Source: Deltaproteobacteria bacterium
GTDB taxonomy: Bacteria > Myxococcota_A > Polyangia > JAAYKL01
Reading direction: 5' to 3'
DNA: 64,000 nt
Assembly (NCBI GenBank): GCA_016936575.1
Contig: JAFGXQ010000172.1
Span: 1-64,000, forward strand
Within the stretch, counting starts at the first letter, position 1. Each line of letters starts with the position of its first letter. A model generated the notes under the pieces. The model had not been told where the DNA came from, did not search any database, and saw nothing but the letters and a program-made list of their open reading frames with translations. This document shows positions 44,080-51,535 of the stretch, one piece after another. The translations under genes and the position numbers were made by a program.

Positions 44080-44706
44080 CTACTGTTGCTCAATTTTATT
44101 AGAAAAATCACGGGTCATGATCTGCTGCAGCAATAACGAATGATAATTCGTCGGCACCGCGCCGTTCGCCGCAGTCACATTCCCCACCCGGTTGGTGCAA
44201 TTATCCCACCCGGTCACATACTGACCAGCCTTGGGCCAGGTCACCAGGACCGACACATGATACAGATTACTGGGCAGTACATTTGTCGACGTGGGCCCAT
44301 TGGTTGGAAGCACGCGATAGTGAACACAGAATTGCGCAGTGTTCACTGCGCTGTACTTAGTATCTGAACTGTTCGATAAATATTCATCAAAACGGACAGA
44401 GCTGGTCAGCGGCTGCCACCCGGTATTCGTAGAATTGGTGGAAATCAGCGGAAAATAAGTGCCTCCGACAGTTGCCAATGCATTGTCCCAGGAGGCATAA
44501 GACGAAATCTCATTATGCAGCCAGGTCATCGAGTATTGAGCGATATTCGCGGCGGCGGTGCGCTCCCGTCCGTTTACCGTCGCATCCATCGATACCTTGT
44601 TCAACGCCGCCAGCCCCAGGGCTGTCACCGCAAAAACGGCCATGGCCACCAGCACTTCCACAAGGGAAAATCCGCGTTCTCTGCTCTTTCGCGTGGTTAT
44701 ATTCAT
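44080..44706 (-). CDS. PilV-like minor pilin
   Basis: A 208-residue pilin-like protein. RERGFSLVEVLVAMAVFAVT is the prepilin signal with Gly-Phe cleavage and Glu5. AAANIAQYSMTWLHNEISSY follows the helix, as in PilV. Start ATG 44706 behind AAGGATATG. Part of the FimU-PilV-PilW-PilX-PilY1 set that initiates pilus assembly. Confidence 0.85.
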   Translation of the reverse strand: MNITTRKSRERGFSLVEVLVAMAVFAVTALGLAALNKVSMDATVNGRERTAAANIAQYSMTWLHNEISSYASWDNALATVGGTYFPLISTNSTNTGWQPLTSSVRFDEYLSNSSDTKYSAVNTAQFCVHYRVLPTNGPTSTNVLPSNLYHVSVLVTWPKAGQYVTGWDNCTNRVGNVTAANGAVPTNYHSLLLQQIMTRDFSNKIEQQ

Positions 44707-44720
44707 GAACGCATATCCTT

Positions 44721-45509
44721 TCAATCGTTCGGGCTTACCAATTTAACAATCGGGTGCCCCCCCGCAGGCACAATCACTCGACGGGTAATATCTTCAGAAC
44801 CGGTCGGTGCGGCACTGTCGAGTCCCCCTGAGGCACAGCTGCCGCTACCTGCCGTAAACCGATTAAACCGCACATCCGCACCGCTGAACCATGTGCCTTG
44901 CGTCGCAGACACTGTCGCATTGGCGCCAATCCACGGTACACAGGTTTTCTGCCACCCGGCATCGGGATCCGGCGCGCTGCTGTCCCCGCATGCGGTGTTT
45001 GTCGCCTTATCCGGATCTGTTCGGGCCCATAATTGTCCTGTTCCGTTGTAACAGAGGGCAAAAGCATCACCGATGGTAATATTCTCGGTGCTGCAGGCAC
45101 CCGCATCTAAAACCGCCACCCGAATATCACACATGGCCACACCCGCGTTGGTGTATTCCGGCAGCGCCAAATTCACGACATTACTTCCCAGACTGTCAAT
45201 CAGCTGAATGCAGCGCTTGGTATCAGCGGCGCCGTCATTTTCTATCGGGCCGTTGCATTCGGTGCCCGCAAGCATATTCACCCATAGCTGATTGCTGCGC
45301 ACTTCCACCACCACCGCCTGACGGGTTTTCATCGCCAGGGCACGTGCTTCGGCCATGGTTTCCTGAAACAGGTTGGTGACTTCGCCCAGTTTATTCCGGC
45401 TGGAAACCTGCATCATTTTGGGAACTGTCACCGCCGCCAGAATGGCCACCATCACCACCACAATCATCAGTTCCAACAACGTAAACCCGCGATTCATCTT
45501 TTTTTTCAT
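44721..45509 (-). CDS. FimU/GspH-like minor pilin
   Basis: A 262-residue pilin-like protein and first gene of the pilus operon. KMNRGFTLLELMIVVVMVAI is the prepilin signal, Glu5 present. The body (TNLFQETMAEARALAMKTRQ) fits the GspH/FimT/FimU group, with several Cys residues that may form disulfides. ATG 45509 lies about 12 bases after GCAGGAG; ATG 45497 is also possible. The 231-base gap upstream, divergent from the DUF6599 gene, should hold the operon promoter, which I could not pinpoint. Confidence 0.85.
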   Translation of the reverse strand: MKKKMNRGFTLLELMIVVVMVAILAAVTVPKMMQVSSRNKLGEVTNLFQETMAEARALAMKTRQAVVVEVRSNQLWVNMLAGTECNGPIENDGAADTKRCIQLIDSLGSNVVNLALPEYTNAGVAMCDIRVAVLDAGACSTENITIGDAFALCYNGTGQLWARTDPDKATNTACGDSSAPDPDAGWQKTCVPWIGANATVSATQGTWFSGADVRFNRFTAGSGSCASGGLDSAAPTGSEDITRRVIVPAGGHPIVKLVSPND

Positions 45510-45740
45510 GGACTTGCTGTACTCCTGCAAAAGCGTCTCAAATATAAAAATGCAATAAATATACCGCGCCACTCAAATTTCACGCCGGGTTCGGCACCCG
45601 CCGGCATCGCCCCTCGTTTTCACCGCTATTTCCTTTTCAAAGAAATCATTCATTATTATAAATGCCCATGTAATACACTTGGCAAATACGCAGATTTTTC
45701 ATAACTGTGCATTTTTTTCATAGCAGGAGGCGAATCATTT

Positions 45741-46754
45741 ATGCGACACTCAACCCTTCGAATTATTTCGGCGACATCTGTACTCATCTGTTTGTTGGGA
45801 TGCGGTCCGGACCGAGGCACCGCCGACCCGAATCCTTCCGCAACCACACAAACGACAAAAACCGACGAGTCCGCAGGGGAACCCCACGCGACGAAGTTAC
45901 CCGAATTGGCGAACATCACGTTACAGGGGCCGGCTCAGATATTGAAAAAAACATACGGAGAATGGTCCATGGCGACCGCACCCAGGTATTTCGGCCCGGA
46001 CAACCTCTACGATCTGATTAACGGCGGCTCAGAAATATTCGTGGGATACGGATTCAAACAAATCGCCACTCAGGACTATAAAAACAAATCCCGACCCAAC
46101 GTTACAATTACAGTCGAAGTATACGACATGGGAACCCCCCTCGGCGCGTTTGGACGGGTATCCAAATATCTGGACAACATGGTGACACCCGGAGATGCAG
46201 GGAAAAAGCTGCCCGAAGGAATGGCCGAACGCGGTATTCTGGGGGACGGAGACCTGGTGTTTTGGAAAGAAAAATATCTGGTTCATCTGACGCTTCTCGA
46301 TGAAAATCCGGAAGCCACGATTGAAAGTATCACCAAGTTATCTGATGAGGCCGTCCCGGCAATCGGCAAAGCGATTTACGATGCTATTCCCAATGGCGAA
46401 GACGTGGAAAAAACAATTCTAACCCGCTTTCCAGCTGATTTTCAGTTGAAACGCAGCCTCGCGTTTCACTACAGTTTCTCAGTGGGAGAAAAAAACATCC
46501 GCGCGTTTTCCTGCCGATATCAAACCGATGCGGCGCAATGGCAGCTCTTCATGTCGGAAACCGCTGCCGAAAATGCGACGGTGCAAGAAACGGTAGACGT
46601 CCTGAAAAAGTCAGAAGACGTTTTGGCAGTGAAAAAAATCAACGGATTTGTTGTCGGCGCACTAAAAACGGGAGACGCCGGTCCCACCGATGCGCAATTG
46701 AATACCCAATTTATGGAAATGGAAAAGTCGCTGACCGCAGCTGACAGCAAGTAA
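45741..46754 (+). CDS. DUF6599-family lipoprotein
   Basis: A 337-residue lipoprotein with lipobox ICLLGCGPD (Cys about 21), start ATG behind AGGAGG. YGEWSMATAPRYFGPDNLYD and LINGGSEIFVGYGFKQ, then VEVYDMGTPLGAFGRVS, match the DUF6599 family, whose function is unknown. A Thr-rich linker (about 25-48) follows the anchor. Divergent from the pilus operon and convergent with an HDOD gene. Confidence 0.85.
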   Translation: MRHSTLRIISATSVLICLLGCGPDRGTADPNPSATTQTTKTDESAGEPHATKLPELANITLQGPAQILKKTYGEWSMATAPRYFGPDNLYDLINGGSEIFVGYGFKQIATQDYKNKSRPNVTITVEVYDMGTPLGAFGRVSKYLDNMVTPGDAGKKLPEGMAERGILGDGDLVFWKEKYLVHLTLLDENPEATIESITKLSDEAVPAIGKAIYDAIPNGEDVEKTILTRFPADFQLKRSLAFHYSFSVGEKNIRAFSCRYQTDAAQWQLFMSETAAENATVQETVDVLKKSEDVLAVKKINGFVVGALKTGDAGPTDAQLNTQFMEMEKSLTAADSK

Positions 46755-46765
46755 TGTTGCCGGTG

Positions 46766-47695
46766 CTACGCAATCTCATCGCTGTTCACCGCTTCTTCGG
46801 CAAACGCAATCAGTTCAGTTACCTGGTTCGGCGTTAAATTCAAGCGATAGAAAATCGCATCCGACATGGGGTCGGCCTTTTTCTGCGGCACCCCCGCCCC
46901 GACATGACGAAGCAACACATCGGTCACCGCAATTACCGTGGCCATGCTCATTTCGTCTTTGTACTCATTCACCCGATGATGAAACAGAATTGCATCTGCC
47001 AACACTTTGGGCAGCCCCCAGCTTTCGCAGATTCGTGCCCCCACCTGCGAGTGAAGTACATCAATGGCCGCCTGCAGATTTTCAAGAGAATACAATTCTC
47101 GTCGCTCCTTTTTGCATTCACCGGCAATGATTCCCAGAATAATCGCCTCTCCCATATCGTGCAGGAGCCCACAGAGATAGGCCATTTCGGATTCAAACTT
47201 CAACCGGATGCAAATTTCCCGCGCCAAAACGCCGGCCAGTTGCGCTGCAGAATACAGTTCACGCATTCGCGCCGCATAACCGCTCACTTTGAAAATGGTT
47301 GTCTGCGCAACCACCTGAAACGCCACATCGCGCACTGCGGAAAGCCCCAGACGCGCAATGGCCAACCCCAATGAACGAACCGGTTGTCCTCGGCTATAGA
47401 ACGCCGAATTGGCCACCGCGACAATCTTTGCCGCGACCAGAGGGTCTTTGGAAACCACTCGCTCCACCTGAGGGAAATCCACATCCGGCCGATTCGCCAA
47501 CTGCGTCAGGGACAAGGCCACTTCCGGCAGAATCGGCGGCTCATAGTTATCTGAATCCAGAATCTGCTTCACCTTCATAGCGACGTGAAGACTGTTTTTG
47601 TCTCCACCGGAGATATCCATCAACTGTTCTTCGTTGATGGTATATTGCCCCTGTGCGAAATCCGCGGTTCGTCCTTTTTTTACATTTGTGTTCAT
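46766..47695 (-). CDS. HDOD-domain signalling protein
   Basis: A 309-residue HDOD protein, a non-catalytic relative of HD phosphohydrolases. LPEVALSLTQLANRP leads the domain (about 55-280); VAVANSAFYSRGQPVRSLGLAI and LCGLLHDMGEAIILGI are hallmarks. The HD pair is present as HDMG. The N-terminal 40 residues are polar. GGAGCTC precedes ATG 47695. HDOD proteins act as regulators in motility, cell cycle and secretion. It is divergent from cheR. Confidence 0.88.
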   Translation of the reverse strand: MNTNVKKGRTADFAQGQYTINEEQLMDISGGDKNSLHVAMKVKQILDSDNYEPPILPEVALSLTQLANRPDVDFPQVERVVSKDPLVAAKIVAVANSAFYSRGQPVRSLGLAIARLGLSAVRDVAFQVVAQTTIFKVSGYAARMRELYSAAQLAGVLAREICIRLKFESEMAYLCGLLHDMGEAIILGIIAGECKKERRELYSLENLQAAIDVLHSQVGARICESWGLPKVLADAILFHHRVNEYKDEMSMATVIAVTDVLLRHVGAGVPQKKADPMSDAIFYRLNLTPNQVTELIAFAEEAVNSDEIA

Positions 47696-47895
47696 ATATG
47701 AGCTCCGTACTGGAATCCTGCCCCGTCTGATACGTACTGAAAGAGTAACGTCCCAATCGCAAAAGGGTTAAGCACACAGCCTTGCCAAAACGATAAATTC
47801 CAAAAAAAGATTCGCTCGACACACGGTAACGAACGCCTTAAAAAAAATCCGTTGCGGACGTTATTTTTGATAATGCACGGTGTGGATACGATGGA

Positions 47896-48747
47896 ATGAA
47901 AATTAAAATCACAGACAAAGAATTTCTCATTCTTAAAGAGTACATCGAAACACACTGTGGAATCGCATTGCGAAATACTCAAAAATACCTGTTTGAAAGC
48001 CGGTTGTCAAAACTGGTTGCCGAGCATCGATGCAATAATTTCACCGAATTCAGTCAACTGATTCACAGTGGAAAGGTGAACGGGCTTCAGGAAAAAATCG
48101 TGAATGCGATGACCACCAATGAAACCCTCTGGTTTCGCGACAATCATCCGTGGCAAGCATTCAGCGAACATATCCTCCCAACGTGGGCATCTCAAATCAC
48201 AGAATCTAACATGTCACCTCGCATCTGGTCGGCCGCATCGTCCACCGGCCAGGAGGCCTACTCCATTTCTATGCTTATTCACGAGTACGCCCGATTGCAG
48301 CGTCACCCATCACTGCTTCAAAACATTGAAATTGTCGGTACAGATATTTCCACCTCGGCACTCTATGTGGCTATTTCCGGAAACTACGATGAAATATCAA
48401 TGACACGCGGCTTCATCCCCCCGTGGGATCAATTAAAAACCCGCTATTTCACACACCGCGGACGGGTATGGGAAATAAATCCCGAATGCAAAAAGCTGAC
48501 CCGGTTTCGCCATTTCAATCTTCAGGAAACGTTTCGCTCCCTCGGAAAATTCGATATGATCTGCCTTCGAAATGTCATCATTTATTTTGCAGACGATTTT
48601 AAACGCGAGCTGTTCCGAAAAATGGAAAGTAGTCTGAACCCGGGCGGATACCTGCTTCTGGGGGCGTCCGAAACGCCGATACGATACACCGACAATTTTA
48701 AAAGTATCAAGCTCGGGATAAGCACTTACTATCAACTGAAGGGGTAA
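47896..48747 (+). CDS. cheR: CheR-type chemoreceptor methyltransferase
   Basis: A 283-residue glutamate O-methyltransferase. The N-terminal helical domain (about 1-80) contains NAMTTNETLWFRDNHPW, and the SAM-binding domain has WSAASSTGQEAYSISM (motif I) and FDMICLRNVIIYF (motif IV). It methylates receptor Glu residues using S-adenosylmethionine. No receptor, CheA or CheB gene is nearby; instead it is flanked by two HDOD genes, four bases from the following one. This suggests a non-classical signalling unit. Confidence 0.92.
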   Translation: MKIKITDKEFLILKEYIETHCGIALRNTQKYLFESRLSKLVAEHRCNNFTEFSQLIHSGKVNGLQEKIVNAMTTNETLWFRDNHPWQAFSEHILPTWASQITESNMSPRIWSAASSTGQEAYSISMLIHEYARLQRHPSLLQNIEIVGTDISTSALYVAISGNYDEISMTRGFIPPWDQLKTRYFTHRGRVWEINPECKKLTRFRHFNLQETFRSLGKFDMICLRNVIIYFADDFKRELFRKMESSLNPGGYLLLGASETPIRYTDNFKSIKLGISTYYQLKG

Positions 48748-48751
48748 TGTC

Positions 48752-49612
48752 ATGGACAGAACTGAAATGCTCGCCGCGATTGCGCGAATTGAAACCCTTC
48801 CGTCATTTCCGGATGTACTGTTGCGATTTCAGAACGAGATGTCCAATGATACGCCCGACATCTCAAAATTGGCTGCGATTGTTGAAGATGACCCATCGTT
48901 GGCGGCGCGGTTTTTGAAGGCGGTGAATTCGGCCTATTATTCTCGCACGAAACCCATATCCTCTATTTCGCAAGCGATCAATCGATTGGGGTTGGTGGAA
49001 ACCAGACGATTGGCAATCACCACCGCGCTGGTTGATCGATATCGTTCGTTCGGCGGCATGGTTCCCCAATTTTTCTGGACCCATTCCATCGCTGTGGCGC
49101 TCACCAGTCGTTCTATCCTGGAGCTGGGAACACATTCCCTGAACGACGAACAGAAAGATGCGGCATACCTGGCGTGCCTGCTTCACGACATCGGCGTAAT
49201 TGTGCTGTTTCATTTATTCGAGCACGAGTTCACTTTGGAATACAACAAGCAAATCAACGCAGGCGGCATCAGCATCGAGAACGAAACCGAACAGTTCGGT
49301 ATAAACCATCCGGAAGCGGGAGAAGCCCTGGCGAAAAATTGGAACCTCCCCGAAGTTCTGTACGACCCCATTCGATTTCACCACACGCCGTCGCAAGCGC
49401 CGGACTCATCGCAAACACTCTGCCGCCTGGTGCATCTGGCGGATTTCGTTTGCAACAATCTGGGGATTTCCCGCTTGGAAACGCGTATCGCCACAGAATT
49501 TGACGAGTCCGCATTTGAAGAGTTTCATCTCTCACTGCAACAGGTACCGGATATTATTGAAAACGTGAAAGTACAAGCTCAGGCCGCTGAGTCCCTCGTA
49601 ACGTTGTCCTGA
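48752..49612 (+). CDS. HDOD-domain protein linked to cheR
   Basis: A 286-residue protein that is almost entirely one HDOD domain: LPSFPDVLLRFQNEMSND, FLKAVNSAYYSRTKPISSIS, INRLGLVETRRLAITTALV and LACLLHDIGVIVLF. The HD pair is present as HDIG. It starts four bases after the cheR stop (TAATGTCATGG), so the two are co-translated. Its sequence differs clearly from the HDOD protein at 46766-47695. Confidence 0.9.
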   Translation: MDRTEMLAAIARIETLPSFPDVLLRFQNEMSNDTPDISKLAAIVEDDPSLAARFLKAVNSAYYSRTKPISSISQAINRLGLVETRRLAITTALVDRYRSFGGMVPQFFWTHSIAVALTSRSILELGTHSLNDEQKDAAYLACLLHDIGVIVLFHLFEHEFTLEYNKQINAGGISIENETEQFGINHPEAGEALAKNWNLPEVLYDPIRFHHTPSQAPDSSQTLCRLVHLADFVCNNLGISRLETRIATEFDESAFEEFHLSLQQVPDIIENVKVQAQAAESLVTLS

Positions 49613-49739
49613 AAACACAGCACGCGTAAAGGCACATTTTTGTGCATTTTTCAATTCATTCCCAATTCCCCTTTACAATCAGGGTTTGACGATTAATAAA
49701 AGCTCAGCGACTATGGCTTTTAACTGTTGGGAGCGAACC

Positions 49740-51311
49740 ATGATTACTCTACTCGATTACGGCGCAGGAAATGTTCGAAGTGTTATCAACTCCATCACCA
49801 AACTGGGGCATGACGTAAAAATGGTTTCACATCCGCAAGACATTGCAAACGCGGAGAGGCTCATCTTTCCCGGAGTCGGCTCGTTCGGCAGCATGATGCG
49901 AATTCTCGAGGAGCGCGGCTTTGTCGCACCGTTGCGTGAATATCTGAGCGCCAATCGACCGTTTTTGGGTATATGTCTCGGAATGCAGGCACTTCTCGAG
50001 GGAAGCGAGGAAAGTCCCGGCGTAAACGGACTCGGCCTCTTTAAAGGCACGGTGAAACGATTTGACGTGGATTTAGCTGTGCCCCACATCGGCTGGAACG
50101 GAATTGTCCCCGAGCAGAAATCCATTCTGTTCAGCGGTTTGTCCGGTGATGAAAAATTTTATTTCGTACACTCGTTTTATGTGGATCCGCAAGATGAGGA
50201 GGTTGTGCTCACGCGAACAGACTACGGTCGGAATTTTGTGAGTGCACTGCAGCGGGGCAACGTGATCGGTACCCAGTTTCACCCTGAGAAAAGCGGTGCA
50301 GTCGGATTGCAGGTGTTGAAAAATTTCATTGAGAACACCTCGCCGGCACTGCCGCGAAAACCGTTGACCGGCGCTACTCGGCTGGCCAAGCGCATTATCG
50401 CGTGTCTCGATGTTCGGAGCAACGATGACGGAGACCTGGTGGTGACCAAGGGGGATCAGTACGATGTGCGGGAAGCGGGCGCGGTCCGAAATCTCGGTGC
50501 GCCGGTGGAATTGGCGGAACGCTATTATGCGGAGGGGGCCGACGAAATCACGTTCCTGAACATCACCGGGTTTCGAGATTTCCCATTAAAAGACATGCCG
50601 ATGCTCGAAGTGCTCAAACAAACCTCCAAAAATGTGTTTGTTCCCCTCACCATTGGAGGAGGTATCCGAAATTATACCGACGAAAACGGACGCACTTACT
50701 CGGCCCTTGAAGTAGCGTCCGAATATTTTCGCTCCGGCGCCGACAAAGTATCTATCGGTAGTGACGCGGTGTATGTCGCGATCGAGTATATAAAAACCGG
50801 TAAAAAAACCGGTACCAGTCCGATTGAAACCATCTCTGAGGTGTATGGTTCGCAGGCGGTTGTCATCTCGGTTGATCCGCGGCGGGTATATGTGCGCGCC
50901 CCCGAAGATGTTCCGCACCGAGTCATCGAGACAGAATTTCCCGGTCCGAACGGAGAACGGTACTGCTGGTACGAATGCACAGTGAAAGGCGGCCGAGAAG
51001 GAGCGCCCATCGACGCGGTTACCCTCGCCCGAGTTACAGAGGAACTGGGCGCCGGAGAAATATTGCTGAATTGTATCGACAAAGATGGAACCAATTCGGG
51101 GTTTGACATCGAATTGATTGCAGCAGTCAAATCCGCTGTAAACATCCCGGTGATCGCTTCCAGCGGCGCCGGGAAGGTGGAACATTTTTCTGAGGTGTTC
51201 AACCAAACCGATGTTGAATCCGCACTGGCGGCGGGTATTTTCCACCGACGGGAGGTGCCGATTGAATCGGTAAAAAACCATCTTCAAAAAGAACTGGAAA
51301 TCAGAAAATAG
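49740..51311 (+). CDS. hisHF: Fused imidazole glycerol phosphate synthase HisH-HisF
   Basis: A 523-residue bifunctional enzyme of histidine synthesis. Residues 1-200 are HisH glutaminase: Cys79 in GICLGMQ, His181 and Glu183 in QFHPEKSG. From about 215 it is HisF cyclase: Asp224 (ACLDV) and CIDKDGTNSG (about 445-454). The cyclase part has the extra blocks of fungal and plant HIS7: RTYSALEVASEYFRSGADKV, TSPIETISEVYGSQAVVISV and FPGPNGERYCWYECTVKGGR. Most bacteria encode separate HisH and HisF. Start ATG 49740 behind GGGAG. No other his gene is next to it. It converts PRFAR and glutamine to IGP and AICAR. Confidence 0.93.
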   Translation: MITLLDYGAGNVRSVINSITKLGHDVKMVSHPQDIANAERLIFPGVGSFGSMMRILEERGFVAPLREYLSANRPFLGICLGMQALLEGSEESPGVNGLGLFKGTVKRFDVDLAVPHIGWNGIVPEQKSILFSGLSGDEKFYFVHSFYVDPQDEEVVLTRTDYGRNFVSALQRGNVIGTQFHPEKSGAVGLQVLKNFIENTSPALPRKPLTGATRLAKRIIACLDVRSNDDGDLVVTKGDQYDVREAGAVRNLGAPVELAERYYAEGADEITFLNITGFRDFPLKDMPMLEVLKQTSKNVFVPLTIGGGIRNYTDENGRTYSALEVASEYFRSGADKVSIGSDAVYVAIEYIKTGKKTGTSPIETISEVYGSQAVVISVDPRRVYVRAPEDVPHRVIETEFPGPNGERYCWYECTVKGGREGAPIDAVTLARVTEELGAGEILLNCIDKDGTNSGFDIELIAAVKSAVNIPVIASSGAGKVEHFSEVFNQTDVESALAAGIFHRREVPIESVKNHLQKELEIRK

Positions 51312-51332
51312 CGAAATTATTTCGCATTTTTC
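51311..51332 (+). terminator. Candidate rho-independent terminator after hisHF
   Basis: GCGAAA-TTA-TTTCGC (51311-51325) is a perfect six-pair hairpin that begins on the last base of the hisHF stop codon and is followed by ATTTTTC. The stem is short, so strength is uncertain. Confidence 0.5.
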
Positions 51333-51474
51333 TGCGTATAGCTACCCGCTTTAATTCGTCTGCCGACAATTACTAGAACAAAATCAGATCGGTAATTCAG
51401 GAGCCGAGATGTTAAATCCGTTGAGCCCTTATTCAAGGTTTGACCTACTCTCATAATGCTAGTAATGTGCGCAT

Positions 51475-51499
51475 AAATTTAAGCCAATTTTTTAAATTT
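51475..51499 (+). promoter_or_regulatory. AT-rich inverted repeat before the GH9 gene
   Basis: AAATTTAA (51475-51482) and TTAAATTT (51492-51499) are perfect 8-base complements around a 9-base loop, about 37 bases before the GH9 ATG. It may be an operator or leader hairpin. A TTGACC at 51440-51445 with a weak TAATGT 17 bases later (51463-51468) may be its promoter. Confidence 0.35.
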
Positions 51500-51535
51500 G
51501 AGGAAAGACATCTTTACTAAAGAGAAGGAAGTCCC

